A stretch of 64,000 nucleotides of DNA from Flavobacterium proteolyticum (GCF_015223105.1 NZ_JADFTZ010000003.1:124001-188000), one strand, 5' to 3'; positions 53,209 through 62,278 are shown, counted from the first letter of the stretch. The notes: generated from the sequence alone by a model not told the origin. Made by a program: numbers and translations.

Positions 53209-53751
53209 TTGCAAGACGAAAAAGCTTTCATCTCCGAATTATTAAACCCGAAAACGCAGAATGAAGCGTTTCGAAAGCTGTTGCAATTGTATCAAAAACC
53301 ATTGTATTATCATATAAGAAACATGGTTTTAAATCATGATGATGCTGATGATGTATTGCAAAACACCTTTATAAAAGTATTTGGAAATCTTAAAAATTTT
53401 AAAGGCGATAGTAAATTGTATTCTTGGATGTACAGAATTGCCACCAATGAAGCCATAACGTTCATGCAACAACGAGCAAAAAAACAAGGAATATCAAATG
53501 AAGAAGCCCAACAAAAAGAAATAAATAAATTAGAAAGTGATGTTTTTTTTGATGGCGATGAAATTCAATTAAAATTACAAAAAGCAATTGCTATTTTGCC
53601 TGAAAAACAACAAATAGTCTTTAAAATGAAATATTTTGAAGAATTAAAATATGAAGAAATATCCGAAATTTTAGGAACTTCTATTGGTGCTTTAAAAGCA
53701 AGTTATCATATAGCAGTTAAGAAAATAGAAGAATTTTTACATACCAATTAA
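53209..53751 (+). CDS. ECF-type RNA polymerase sigma factor
   Basis: 180 residues from TTG 53209 (a TTG at 53173 would add 12 residues but lies inside the promoter). Region 2 reads MVLNHDDADDVLQNTFIKVF and SWMYRIATNEAITFMQQ; region 4 reads LPEKQQIVFKMKYFEELKYEEISEILGTS, then the HTH GALKASYHIAVKKIEEFL. It lacks a C-terminal extension. The following membrane protein and Spy/CpxP-like protein form a typical sigma/anti-sigma/sensor group, suggesting an envelope stress response. Confidence 0.88.
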   Translation: MQDEKAFISELLNPKTQNEAFRKLLQLYQKPLYYHIRNMVLNHDDADDVLQNTFIKVFGNLKNFKGDSKLYSWMYRIATNEAITFMQQRAKKQGISNEEAQQKEINKLESDVFFDGDEIQLKLQKAIAILPEKQQIVFKMKYFEELKYEEISEILGTSIGALKASYHIAVKKIEEFLHTN

Positions 53752-53773
53752 ACCTTTTAGCCTTATTTTTGTC
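53746..53773 (+). promoter_or_regulatory. Second ECF-type promoter motif
   Basis: The same AATTAAACCTTTT 13-mer, overlapping the sigma stop codon, with GTC at 53771-53773 and identical 16-bp spacing. It would drive the anti-sigma and Spy-like genes separately from the sigma gene. Confidence 0.6.
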
Positions 53774-53781
53774 CAATAGAT

Positions 53782-54204
53782 ATGAAACAATTTGATTTAG
53801 AAAATAACAAAGAAATTAAATCGGGATTTAAAGTTCCAGAAAACTACTTTGAGCAATTCGAAGCAAAAATGATGGCACAAATTCCGGTAGAAAAAGAAAC
53901 TAAAGTTGTTTCCTTATTTTACAGAAAACAAGTTTGGATAAGTTCAATTGCAGCTGTTCTTTTACTTGCTATTGCAATTCCGGTTTATTTTAATATGGCA
54001 AAAGAAAACAATTTAGATGCTGGAACTATAGAAGTATATCTATCACAACAACAAGGAATTGGAATCACTGAGTTGTCAAAACACTTAACCGATGAAGACA
54101 TCGCTGAATTAGAAAATAATTTGTCATTAAATGAAGTCAATTCTGATGCAGTTGAAGACTATCTTTCAGAATCAGAAAATTTAGATTACTATATTAACGA
54201 ATAA
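53782..54204 (+). CDS. Anti-sigma-like single-pass membrane protein
   Basis: 140 residues: N-terminal cytoplasmic part (FKVPENYFEQFEAKMMAQIP), one membrane segment (~52-70, WISSIAAVLLLAIAIPVYF), and an acidic C-terminal part outside (LSKHLTDEDIAELENNLS, DAVEDYLSESENLDYYINE). Position and topology match membrane anti-sigma factors of ECF systems, but no zinc-binding anti-sigma motif is seen. Inferred, not proven. Confidence 0.75.
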   Translation: MKQFDLENNKEIKSGFKVPENYFEQFEAKMMAQIPVEKETKVVSLFYRKQVWISSIAAVLLLAIAIPVYFNMAKENNLDAGTIEVYLSQQQGIGITELSKHLTDEDIAELENNLSLNEVNSDAVEDYLSESENLDYYINE

Positions 54205-54214
54205 TAATTTACCC

Positions 54215-54664
54215 ATGAAAACGAAATTTATATTACCAATTATATTGCTTTTTATTTCATCTGTATCCTTTTCACAGGATTTTAAAGAAAAAAGAGAAAA
54301 AGTAAAAGCACTAAAAGTGGCTTACATAACAGAACAATTAGAATTAACAACAGAAGAAGCTCAAAAATTTTGGCCACTCTACAATGCATTTGATGACAAA
54401 CAAGCGGAATTGCGTCATGAAAAAATGAGAGCTATTTTAGATCGTTTTAGACCAGGAAGTGTTGATAAATTAAGCGAAAAAGAAGCTTCTGCTCTTTTAG
54501 TTCAAATGGAAAGTTTAGAAGAGAATTTATTTAACTTAAAGAAAAAATTTATAAAAGATTTACAAGGTGTAATTAGCGCCAAGAAAATCATTAAACTTAA
54601 AAAAGCCGAAGAAGATTTTAATAGAGAATTATTAAAACAAATGCGAGAAAAAAGAAGAGGTTAG
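54215..54664 (+). CDS. Spy/CpxP-like periplasmic protein
   Basis: 149 residues with a signal peptide (~1-20, ending VSFSQ) and a helical, charged mature part. The motif LELTTEEAQKFWPLYNAFDD resembles the LTxxQ helices of Spy/CpxP envelope chaperones and sensors. The C-terminus is Lys/Arg-rich (QMREKRRG). In flavobacteria such proteins often follow ECF sigma factors as sensors; third gene of the group, ended by a terminator. Confidence 0.82.
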   Translation: MKTKFILPIILLFISSVSFSQDFKEKREKVKALKVAYITEQLELTTEEAQKFWPLYNAFDDKQAELRHEKMRAILDRFRPGSVDKLSEKEASALLVQMESLEENLFNLKKKFIKDLQGVISAKKIIKLKKAEEDFNRELLKQMREKRRG

Positions 54665-54673
54665 TTATAAAAT

Positions 54674-54707
54674 AAAAGGCGTTCAGCAATAGTTGAACGC
54701 TTTTTTT
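54674..54707. terminator. Bidirectional terminator
   Basis: A 7-bp stem (GCGTTCA/TGAACGC) with an 8-nt loop and T tract, between convergent genes. Confidence 0.75.
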
Positions 54708-55728
54708 ATTGAATTTCAAATCGAACTAACTTATTTCTTCCAGTAGCATAAAACACTTTTTCTGATTCAAATCTGAAAGTATAAAAATCTTTGTCATCAG
54801 AGAATTTTGTCCAACTTTTACCAAAATCAGCCGAGTAAAACATTCCAGTTCCACCAACAGTAATAAGCTTCTTTCCGTTACTATTTGGAACAAACTGAAC
54901 GCATGAGGCATAACCAAAAGCTTCTTTTTCGGCGATTAATTTCCAAGTCTTACCACCATTTTTAGTAATAGCTTTATTAGCCCAATTTTGGTCTTGTTTT
55001 TCGTAATTTCCTCCTGAGATAATTCCGAGTTTTTCATTGTAAAAGTCAGCAGTGAAAATTCCAGTCATGGTTTCTCCTTGAACAATTGGTGTTTCATATA
55101 CTTTCCAAGTTGCACCAAAATCTTTAGAAACAAAAACTCTAGATTTCTTACCACCAGAAACCATAAAAATTGATTTTCCTTTTATCGTTAAATTCGTGTT
55201 ACTTGTTGCAAAAGCGGCTTCACCTTCAGAAACTTTTGGTAAAACATCGCAATTTACTTTTTGCCACGTTTTGCCTCCATCAGTAGTTTTTATGTATGCC
55301 AAACAGTTTTCAATTGGGTCACCCATGGCAAATCCGTTTAAATCATCAACAAATTGCATGCTATCGTAAAACACTTTTTCGTGTTCTTCTTTATAAACAA
55401 CTGTTTCTTCCAACGTCTTCTTATCAATACGAATCAACATAGCTGGATTTCCAACCGCTAAAATAAAAATGGCCTCTTTGGTTCCTGCAATGCTTCTAAA
55501 TTCGGTAGTTCGGGCAACAGATTGAATTTCTTTTATAATAGTGGTATCTTTCTTTTTATCGTAAAATCCGTAACGGCCTTTATCCATTCCCATCCACACT
55601 TTTTCATTGTCAACTAAAATGGCTCTACAACTCAATTTAGTTTCGAGAATTACTTCCGAATCAAATTTTTTATTTTGAGCTATTGCAGAAATACTTAAAA
55701 ATAATAGAAATAAATAAATCGTCTTCAT
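54706..55728 (-). CDS. YCF48-like beta-propeller exported protein
   Basis: 340 residues with a signal peptide (~1-17, ISAIAQ) and BNR/YCF48-like blades marked by DGGKTWQKV, DFGATWKVYE, NGGKTWKLI and DFGKSWTKF (SxDxGxTW motif). Propellers of this type are binding or assembly factors, sometimes sialidase-like; no catalytic residues are seen. No C-terminal T9SS domain, so periplasmic or outer-membrane-associated location is possible. Minus-strand box TATATTTG at 55746-55753 is a candidate promoter. Confidence 0.85.
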   Translation of the reverse strand: MKTIYLFLLFLSISAIAQNKKFDSEVILETKLSCRAILVDNEKVWMGMDKGRYGFYDKKKDTTIIKEIQSVARTTEFRSIAGTKEAIFILAVGNPAMLIRIDKKTLEETVVYKEEHEKVFYDSMQFVDDLNGFAMGDPIENCLAYIKTTDGGKTWQKVNCDVLPKVSEGEAAFATSNTNLTIKGKSIFMVSGGKKSRVFVSKDFGATWKVYETPIVQGETMTGIFTADFYNEKLGIISGGNYEKQDQNWANKAITKNGGKTWKLIAEKEAFGYASCVQFVPNSNGKKLITVGGTGMFYSADFGKSWTKFSDDKDFYTFRFESEKVFYATGRNKLVRFEIQ

Positions 55729-55745
55729 TGGATAGGTTTTATTTT

Positions 55746-55753
55746 CAAATATA
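55746..55753 (-). promoter_or_regulatory. Candidate -7 box for the YCF48-like gene
   Basis: Minus strand TATATTTG, 17 bp before the ATG at 55728. Confidence 0.5.
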
Positions 55754-55884
55754 ATGGAAATGTTGCAAAGGAAAAATATATTTCACAAACAACTAATAAT
55801 CAACAAGTTAATTATGTATAAAAAACTTTGGCACAGTAATTGGATAACTAAAAAGAGAAATAAGAACCTTAAAACGAATATATT

Positions 55885-57048
55885 ATGAAAACGAAATTGA
55901 TACATCTGAGCTTACTGGCTTCATTGACGATAGGTTCACTTTTTGCACAAGAAAAAACTACGGTTACAGCAAAAAACTCGGATATCAGCGACAACTTAGA
56001 TTTAAGAGCGGTTGCAACTGTTTTTGGTGATGCAAAAGACTTAGAAGATTTTGAAAGAAGGCTGAATGATCCAAAAACTCAAATCTCTAATTTAGATTTG
56101 AATAACGATAATTACGTTGATTATTTAAGAGTTATTGAAACGGTTGAAGGCAATGTACACTTAGTTGTGGTGCAAGCGGTTTTAGAAAAAGATGTTTTTC
56201 AAGATGTAGCAACCATTGAAGTAGAACGCGACAGCAATAATCGAGTTCAAGTACAAGTTGTAGGTGATGTTTACATGTATGGTGCTAATTATATTTATGA
56301 GCCCGTTTATGTAAATACACCGATAATTTATACTACATTTTGGGTAAGCAATTATCGTCCGTACTATTCATCATGGTATTGGGGTTATTATCCAAGTTAT
56401 TACTATTATTGGAATCCTTTCCCAATTTTTAGATACAGAAATCACATTCATGTTCATATTAATTTTGGTCACAGTTATCATTATGTAACGCACAGAAGAT
56501 GTGCCTCAGTTTATAACAATTATTATGGAAGAAGAGGAAATGCTTATGAAAGAAGATATCCAAATCGTTCTTTCGTACACAGAAATTCTGGGTATTCAAA
56601 CCGATATGAGTTAGATTCAAGAAGAAATAGTAATACTCCAAGAAATAGAAGCGAAATATCTTCAAATTCACCGAGAGGAAATCGTGAAACAAGAGAATAT
56701 AACGGAACTACACCAAGAACTCGAACTGAAACAAGTAACCCAAGAAACAATGGAACAAGAGGAAATTCTGGTACACGAGTTGTGACAGAAAACAGAGGAA
56801 ATTCACCAAGAGTTACTAACGAAAATAGAGGAAGAAACGAAGGTCCAAGATCAAATGGTGGTAGAGAATATTCTGAAAACAGAAGTAATTCACCAAGAGA
56901 AAGAGGAACAGTAACAAGTAATGGTAACAGAGGAAATTCCGAAGTAAGAGGAAATTCATCAAGAGGCAACTCACAGTCAAGAAGTAGTGCTCCTAGAGGC
57001 AATTCAAACTCAAGAGGTTCCGAAGGAAGAGGAAACGGAAGAGGATAA
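55885..57048 (+). CDS. Exported protein with aromatic core and Arg/Asn/Gly/Ser-rich tail
   Basis: 387 residues: signal peptide (~1-21, GSLFAQ), a ~130-residue domain with a calcium-loop-like LDLNNDNYVDYLRV, a Tyr/Trp/Pro-rich block (~140-195, YYSSWYWGYYPSYYYYW), a His-rich stretch, then a long low-complexity tail of RGN, SPR and NNG motifs. The positively charged tail could bind polyanions such as nucleic acid or LPS. I do not recognise a family for the whole protein. Reverse-strand frames here are shadows. Confidence 0.78.
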   Translation: MKTKLIHLSLLASLTIGSLFAQEKTTVTAKNSDISDNLDLRAVATVFGDAKDLEDFERRLNDPKTQISNLDLNNDNYVDYLRVIETVEGNVHLVVVQAVLEKDVFQDVATIEVERDSNNRVQVQVVGDVYMYGANYIYEPVYVNTPIIYTTFWVSNYRPYYSSWYWGYYPSYYYYWNPFPIFRYRNHIHVHINFGHSYHYVTHRRCASVYNNYYGRRGNAYERRYPNRSFVHRNSGYSNRYELDSRRNSNTPRNRSEISSNSPRGNRETREYNGTTPRTRTETSNPRNNGTRGNSGTRVVTENRGNSPRVTNENRGRNEGPRSNGGREYSENRSNSPRERGTVTSNGNRGNSEVRGNSSRGNSQSRSSAPRGNSNSRGSEGRGNGRG

Positions 57049-57053
57049 ATATT

Positions 57054-57081
57054 AAAGCTGTCAAATTTGGCAGCTTTTTTA
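57054..57081 (+). terminator. Terminator after the RG-rich protein gene
   Basis: A 9-bp stem (AAAGCTGTC-like with GGCAGCTTT, one wobble), running into T residues. Confidence 0.7.
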
Positions 57082-57091
57082 TTTTTATTCG

Positions 57092-57099
57092 TATCTTTG
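57092..57099 (+). promoter_or_regulatory. Candidate -7 box for the RsmB-like gene
   Basis: TATCTTTG, full TAnnTTTG match, 21 bp before the ATG at 57121. Confidence 0.5.
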
Positions 57100-57120
57100 C
57101 AGGCTGATTTAAAATAAATA

Positions 57121-58338
57121 ATGAGATTACACAGAAATTTAGTATTCACAACGATCGATTCGCTAATGGCGATTTTTAACGAAAGTGAATACGCTGATAA
57201 AGTGGTTGCTAGAGCACTTAAAAAAGACAAACGTTGGGGAAGTCACGATAGGAAATTCGTAGCCGAAACCATTTACGAAATCGTAAGATGGAAACGTTTA
57301 TATACTGAAATTGCAGAAGTTAAAGAACCTTTTGATCGAGATAAAATTTGGAGAATATTTGCCGTTTGGGCAGTATTACGAGGTTACAACCTACCCGATT
57401 GGAAATATTTTGAAGATACACCAGTTAGAAGAATCAAAGGAAAATTTGACGAATTAACCAAAACTAGAAAATTCAGAGAGTCTATTCCAGATTGGATGGA
57501 TGAGTTGGGTGTTAAGGAATTAGGTGAGGAAACTTGGACAAAAGAATTAGCAGCTCAAAACGAACAAGCGAAAGTAATTTTAAGAGTTAATAAACTTAAA
57601 ACTACCAAAGAAAAATTAAGAGCTATCTTAATGGATTTGAATATTGAAACCGAGTTTCACAAAGAGTATCCAGATGCTTTAATTTTAACTGAAAGAGCTA
57701 ATGTTTTTTTAACTGATGCTTTTAAAGACGGTTTGTTTGAGGTACAAGATGCTTCATCACAATTAGTAGCGTATTTCTTAGATGTAAAACCAGGAATGCG
57801 AGTTGTGGATACTTGTGCTGGTGCTGGTGGAAAAACCTTGCATTTGGCTTCTTTAATGGAAAATAAAGGCCAATTAATTGCTATGGATTTATACGAAAGT
57901 AAGTTAAAGCAATTAAAAATTCGTGCTAAAAGAAACGGCGCTTTCAACATTGAACCTAGAGTAATTGAAAGTACAAAAACTATAAAAAAATTACACGAAA
58001 AAGCGGATAGAGTTTTAATCGATGCGCCTTGTAGTGGATTAGGGGTTTTAAAAAGAAATCCGGATAGCAAATGGAAATTACAACCTGAATTCATTGATAA
58101 CATTCGAAAAGTTCAGGCTGAAGTATTAGAAAATTATTCAAAAATTGTAAAACCAGGCGGAAAATTAGTGTATGCTACTTGTTCGGTATTACCTTCTGAA
58201 AATCAGGAACAAATTAAGCATTTCTTAAGCACAGAAATTGGAAAAGAATTTAACTTTGTCAAAGACCAAAAAGTCTTGGCAAGTGAAAGCGGTTTCGACG
58301 GATTTTATATGGCATTATTAGAAAGAAAAAATAAATAG
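57121..58338 (+). CDS. RsmB/NOP-family rRNA cytosine-C5 methyltransferase
   Basis: 405 residues. The AdoMet site is VDTCAGAGGKTLHLASLM, the catalytic block DAPCSGLGVLKRNPDSKW holds the second Cys, and VYATCSVLPSENQEQI holds the other, as in m5C methyltransferases. The N-terminal ~170 residues are helical and resemble NusB-like or flavobacterial variants of the RsmB N-domain. Probably methylates 16S rRNA; exact site not determined. Confidence 0.93.
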   Translation: MRLHRNLVFTTIDSLMAIFNESEYADKVVARALKKDKRWGSHDRKFVAETIYEIVRWKRLYTEIAEVKEPFDRDKIWRIFAVWAVLRGYNLPDWKYFEDTPVRRIKGKFDELTKTRKFRESIPDWMDELGVKELGEETWTKELAAQNEQAKVILRVNKLKTTKEKLRAILMDLNIETEFHKEYPDALILTERANVFLTDAFKDGLFEVQDASSQLVAYFLDVKPGMRVVDTCAGAGGKTLHLASLMENKGQLIAMDLYESKLKQLKIRAKRNGAFNIEPRVIESTKTIKKLHEKADRVLIDAPCSGLGVLKRNPDSKWKLQPEFIDNIRKVQAEVLENYSKIVKPGGKLVYATCSVLPSENQEQIKHFLSTEIGKEFNFVKDQKVLASESGFDGFYMALLERKNK

Positions 58339-58340
58339 AT

Positions 58341-59489
58341 ATGAAAAAACATTACTTATTAACCCTATTATTGTGTTCTGCTGTAGGATTGGCACAAATT
58401 CCTGCTGGATATTACAATACAGCAACTGGAACAGGGTTAACTTTAAAAACTAATCTACGAAAAATAATTGATAATGTAACTGATGGAATTCCATCAGAAC
58501 ATTTACATGTTGATCAAGGCTACGGAGCTCTATGGACACTTTACACACGTTCTGCATTTAGAGACAATTATTATGAAAATGATGGTAGTTTATTAGATTT
58601 ATATTCTGAAAATCCTTCAGGAGCTGATCCTTACAATTATACAACAACTTCTCAACAATGTGGGTCTTACAGTGGAGAAGGTGATTGTTATAATAGAGAA
58701 CATTTAATTCCTCAATCATATTTTGATGGATTTGCTATAGATCCCATGAAAAATGATCCTTTTTTTGTTGTTCCATCTGACGGAAAAGTAAATGGTGATA
58801 GAAATAATTTACCTTTCGGGAAAGTTGGTACAGCTACTTATACATCTCAAAATGGTTCAAAAAGAGGAAATGGTTTAAATTCTGGATATGCTCTTGGCTA
58901 TTCGGGTGTAGTATTTGAACCAATAGATGAATTCAAAGGTGATGTTGCAAGAGCATTTTTTTATTTTGCAACTCGTTATGAAATTAATTTAGCAAACTTT
59001 TATACTTCTGCAAACGCTTCAACGTGTCAAGCAAAAAATATGTTTGATGGTTCAACTGGACGAGCATTTACAAATCCATTTTTAGATATTCTTGTAAAAT
59101 GGCATACTGATGACCCTGTTAGCGCTAAAGAAATTGCTATCAATAATGACATATATTACAATCATCAAAGTAATAGAAATCCATATATTGATCATCCAGA
59201 GTATGTTGGTTTAGTTTGGAATAGTTTTTTGTCTAACCCATCGTTTGCCTTTGAAAATTCAATTTCAATTTATCCCAATCCAGCTGTGAATAACGAAGTT
59301 ACTATTTCATCTGAAATAGAGTTAAAATCAATTGTTCTATACAATATCAATGGTCAAATCATCCAAGAAATTAAAAACCCTACACGAGTTGACAATTCTT
59401 ACAAAGTAATTAATTTACCTAGCGGATTTTATTTAGTTCAAATGGCTTCTGAAAATGCTGTTGCAACTAAGAAAGTAATTGTGAACTAA
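58341..59489 (+). CDS. Secreted endonuclease I with type A T9SS sorting domain
   Basis: 382 residues: signal peptide (~1-18, GLAQ), then an endonuclease I domain with the beta-beta-alpha-metal motif CYNREHLIPQSYFDG and DPFFVVPSDGKVNGDRNNLP-type block (non-specific DNase, like periplasmic EndA), and a C-terminal type A T9SS domain (~300-382, ISIYPNPAVNNEVTI, KVINLPSGFYLVQMAS, KKVIVN). It is probably released outside to degrade DNA. Starts 3 bp after the methyltransferase stop. Confidence 0.92.
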   Translation: MKKHYLLTLLLCSAVGLAQIPAGYYNTATGTGLTLKTNLRKIIDNVTDGIPSEHLHVDQGYGALWTLYTRSAFRDNYYENDGSLLDLYSENPSGADPYNYTTTSQQCGSYSGEGDCYNREHLIPQSYFDGFAIDPMKNDPFFVVPSDGKVNGDRNNLPFGKVGTATYTSQNGSKRGNGLNSGYALGYSGVVFEPIDEFKGDVARAFFYFATRYEINLANFYTSANASTCQAKNMFDGSTGRAFTNPFLDILVKWHTDDPVSAKEIAINNDIYYNHQSNRNPYIDHPEYVGLVWNSFLSNPSFAFENSISIYPNPAVNNEVTISSEIELKSIVLYNINGQIIQEIKNPTRVDNSYKVINLPSGFYLVQMASENAVATKKVIVN

Positions 59490-59506
59490 GTTTCAATTTA
59501 TAGAAT

Positions 59507-59543
59507 AAAAAAAGTCTCATCATTTTTTGATGAGACTTTTTTT
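59507..59543. terminator. Bidirectional terminator
   Basis: A 16-bp stem (59507-59522 with 59528-59543), T5 loop, with flanking A and T runs between convergent genes. Confidence 0.88.
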
Positions 59544-59607
59544 ATGAAACAAAAAGAGTGATTAAGTATAAAACTCCATCACTCTTCTACCCTATTAACT
59601 AAAATAT

Positions 59608-60312
59608 TTAATGACAATTGGCTTCAGATTGAACGAATAAACTCATATTACTTGGTGATAAATATGGAATATCTAACCCTAAACCTCTTATAATAAATAA
59701 CATTCCTATAATTACCGCTACAAACGGTATTGCTTTTTGAATGGTTCCTCTAAATGAGAATGAAAGTAAATTAGAAACGTATACAACAGCAGCAAGCATT
59801 GGTATCGTTCCAATTCCAAATAAAATCATATAAAATACACTTAATGAAATACTTTGCATGGCAATAGCTCCAAAAAGTGCAACATACACCATTCCGCAAG
59901 GTAAAAAACCATTCAATAATCCAATTGTGAATAACGATTTGTAGCTTTTGTTTTTAAACTGTTGTCCTAAACTTGATTTTACTTTCGTAATTACTCGATA
60001 AACAGGTTTTGAAAAATTATACTTAGCAAATACTTTTTCCGGAATTAATGCTACTAAAATCATTAAAATCCCAACGATTATAGAAAGTTGTTGTTGCATT
60101 CCGGCTAAATAGAAAGTTCTTCCTAAAAGTCCAAAAATTAAACCTAATGTACCATAAGCTGTTAGTTTTCCTATATGATACGTAATTATCTGAGTTACTT
60201 TTTTAGCTTCATTGCTTCTATCAACTGGTAACATCATAGCAATTGGACCGCACATTCCTATGCAGTGAAAACTACTAATTAAACCAAATATAAAAGCTGA
60301 ATACAACATCAA
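59608..60312 (-). CDS. SafE/RdxH-like sulfite-exporter-family membrane protein
   Basis: 234 residues with about six membrane segments (e.g. AFIFGLISSFHCIGMCGPIA, VGILMILVALIPEKVFA, FRGTIQKAIPFVAVIIGMLF). The first helix contains HCIGMCGP, and the C-terminus ends in SEANCH; such Cys/His positions suit metal handling. Members of this family placed at the end of cco operons are thought to act in copper supply or assembly of cbb3 oxidase. 29 bp after the FixH-like gene. Confidence 0.88.
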   Translation of the reverse strand: MMLYSAFIFGLISSFHCIGMCGPIAMMLPVDRSNEAKKVTQIITYHIGKLTAYGTLGLIFGLLGRTFYLAGMQQQLSIIVGILMILVALIPEKVFAKYNFSKPVYRVITKVKSSLGQQFKNKSYKSLFTIGLLNGFLPCGMVYVALFGAIAMQSISLSVFYMILFGIGTIPMLAAVVYVSNLLSFSFRGTIQKAIPFVAVIIGMLFIIRGLGLDIPYLSPSNMSLFVQSEANCH

Positions 60313-60341
60313 TTACAAATTTCAAATTCAAAAGAAAGAAA

Positions 60342-60791
60342 TTATTCCATTCTAAACGAATCTTTGTTTAAATATTTCACACCATCGTATTCCCAATCGA
60401 TAGAAATGTCCCAAAGACCGCTAGCCAAATTACTTTTAGGTATGAGCAAATGTGGACTAGACAATGAAATCGGAATTTCAAAATCTAATTTCTGACTAGA
60501 CGGTCTGTATAAGGACACTTTTCCATTTATTTTAGAATAATCAAAATCAGCTGGAAATTGAATTTTAACTCCTTCGGCTGTTTTTTCGATTGTTACTTTA
60601 TTCGTTAATGCATTCGCATTCTCTTGTTTTTCTATATCACCTTGAACCGTTGCTTCTTTTTTATAATAATCTTCTACTACTAATTCATGATCATATTTAT
60701 CATTAGATTGTACTTTAAATACATAGGATAAAATGAATGTCATAAAAAGTGCAAAAGCAATAACGATTCCGGTTCCCCAATTAAATTTCAT
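60342..60791 (-). CDS. FixH-family cbb3 oxidase accessory protein
   Basis: 149 residues, one N-terminal membrane helix (~6-24, GTGIVIAFALFMTFILSYVF) and an exoplasmic beta-domain (LYRPSSQKLDFEIPISLSS, GLWDISIDWEYDGVKYLNKD). FixH/CcoH helps assemble cbb3-type oxidase. Between ccoG and the SafE-like gene, so placed as expected in a cco operon. Confidence 0.9.
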   Translation of the reverse strand: MKFNWGTGIVIAFALFMTFILSYVFKVQSNDKYDHELVVEDYYKKEATVQGDIEKQENANALTNKVTIEKTAEGVKIQFPADFDYSKINGKVSLYRPSSQKLDFEIPISLSSPHLLIPKSNLASGLWDISIDWEYDGVKYLNKDSFRME

Positions 60792-60803
60792 AGCTATATT
60801 TTT

Positions 60804-62222
60804 TCAATTAAAGTTTCTTGGTCCTTGGAAATTGGTTGCTGTTTCTTCAATCAACTTATCTCCGTTATATAATTCTAATTTTAAATGTACCTTTTCTTCT
60901 TTTAGCAAACTTTCTGGAATATCGATATATAATGTTCCACTTGCTAAACCTTGTTTTGGTACTTTTATAACTGGACTTCCTACTAATTTTATTTCTCCTT
61001 TATAATTGACAATTTTGACATAAACATTATCAAATTCTTGTTCTGTTTTATTAACAATTTTATACGTATAGAAGTTTCGAATGTTTTCACCATTGTGTTG
61101 GAACAATTGCCCCGACATTGGTAAGAAATTAGCTTCTACATCATTTCGCAAGAACAGCATTCCGATTAAAACACCAACTAATAAAGTTAAAACGGCGATA
61201 TAACCTTTCATTCGAAGCGTTAACTTGAACTTTTCTTTCTTAACGATTTCATCTTCACTTGCATAGCGGATTAATCCTTTTGGTAATCCCACTTTTTCCA
61301 TGATCACATCACACTCATCAATACATGCGGTACAATTGATACATTCTAGCTGAGTACCATTTCTGATGTCTATTCCAGTTGGACAAACTACCACGCATTG
61401 ATTACAATCGATACAATCGCCGTGCCCTAATGCAGTTCTGTCTTCACCGTTTCGCCATTTTTTTCTTCCGTTTGTGCCTTCTCCTCTTACATGGTCATAG
61501 GTCACATTAATGGATTTGTTATCCAACAAAACCCCTTGCATTCTTCCGTAAGGACAAGCGATAATACAAACTTGCTCTCTAAACCAAGCGAATACAAAAT
61601 AAAATACACCAGTAAAAATTAATAAAGCAATTAACGTACTTAAATTATTTGCGGGTCCTTCCGTAATCATTTTGATAAGTTCATCGCTGCTAATTAAATA
61701 CGCTAGAAAAACATTGGCAATGAAGAATGAAAAAATAAAAAAGATAATCCATTTCGTAACTCTTTTTCTTATTTTTTCAGCATTCCACTCTTGTTTAGCT
61801 AATCGTAACTGAGCACCTCTGTCACCATCAATCCAATATTCAATACGTCTGAAAACCATCTCCATAAAAATAGTTTGCGGACAAAACCAACCACAAAAAA
61901 TACGTCCGAAAGCTACTGTAAATAAAGTCAACCCTACTACTCCAACAATCATTGAAATCACAAACAAATGAAAGTCTTGAGGCCAAAATGCAAATCCGAA
62001 AATACTAAAACGTCTTTCGAGTACATTAAACATCAAAAACTGATTTCCATTAACTTTAATAAAAGGGGAAGCTATTAAAAAAACCAAAAGAAAATAACTC
62101 AATAACTTTCTTTTATCGTAAAAAGGGCCAGAAGGTTTTTTAGGATAAATAAAATTTCTTTTTCCTTCTGCATTAATAGTTGCAATGGTATCTCTAAAGC
62201 TTTCGTCTGGTAAATTTGACAT
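60804..62222 (-). CDS. ccoG: Cytochrome c oxidase accessory protein CcoG
   Basis: 472 residues: several membrane helices (about residues 40-200), two 4Fe-4S ferredoxin-type clusters (CIDCNQCVVVCPTGIDIRNG, then CINCTACIDECD) and an Ig-like exoplasmic C-domain. CcoG reduces Cu(II) for loading into the cbb3 oxidase. It follows ccoP, with a strong hairpin between, so its expression may be partly separated from the oxidase subunits. Confidence 0.95.
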   Translation of the reverse strand: MSNLPDESFRDTIATINAEGKRNFIYPKKPSGPFYDKRKLLSYFLLVFLIASPFIKVNGNQFLMFNVLERRFSIFGFAFWPQDFHLFVISMIVGVVGLTLFTVAFGRIFCGWFCPQTIFMEMVFRRIEYWIDGDRGAQLRLAKQEWNAEKIRKRVTKWIIFFIFSFFIANVFLAYLISSDELIKMITEGPANNLSTLIALLIFTGVFYFVFAWFREQVCIIACPYGRMQGVLLDNKSINVTYDHVRGEGTNGRKKWRNGEDRTALGHGDCIDCNQCVVVCPTGIDIRNGTQLECINCTACIDECDVIMEKVGLPKGLIRYASEDEIVKKEKFKLTLRMKGYIAVLTLLVGVLIGMLFLRNDVEANFLPMSGQLFQHNGENIRNFYTYKIVNKTEQEFDNVYVKIVNYKGEIKLVGSPVIKVPKQGLASGTLYIDIPESLLKEEKVHLKLELYNGDKLIEETATNFQGPRNFN

Positions 62223-62242
62223 AATTATGCAATTTTTAGTTT

Positions 62243-62278
62243 AAAAAAGGTTTTGAGAATTTCCCAAAACCTTTTTTA
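62243..62278 (-). terminator. Hairpin between ccoP and ccoG
   Basis: A stem of about 13 bp (AAAAAAGGTTTTG with CAAAACCTTTTTT) in the 61-bp gap, followed by a T run on the minus strand; terminator or attenuator. Confidence 0.75.

Noticed and set aside
56544..57230. Reverse-strand 228-codon frame
   Set aside because: Shadow of the low-complexity RG/N/S-rich gene on the plus strand; the Pro/Leu-rich product is an artefact of codon composition.
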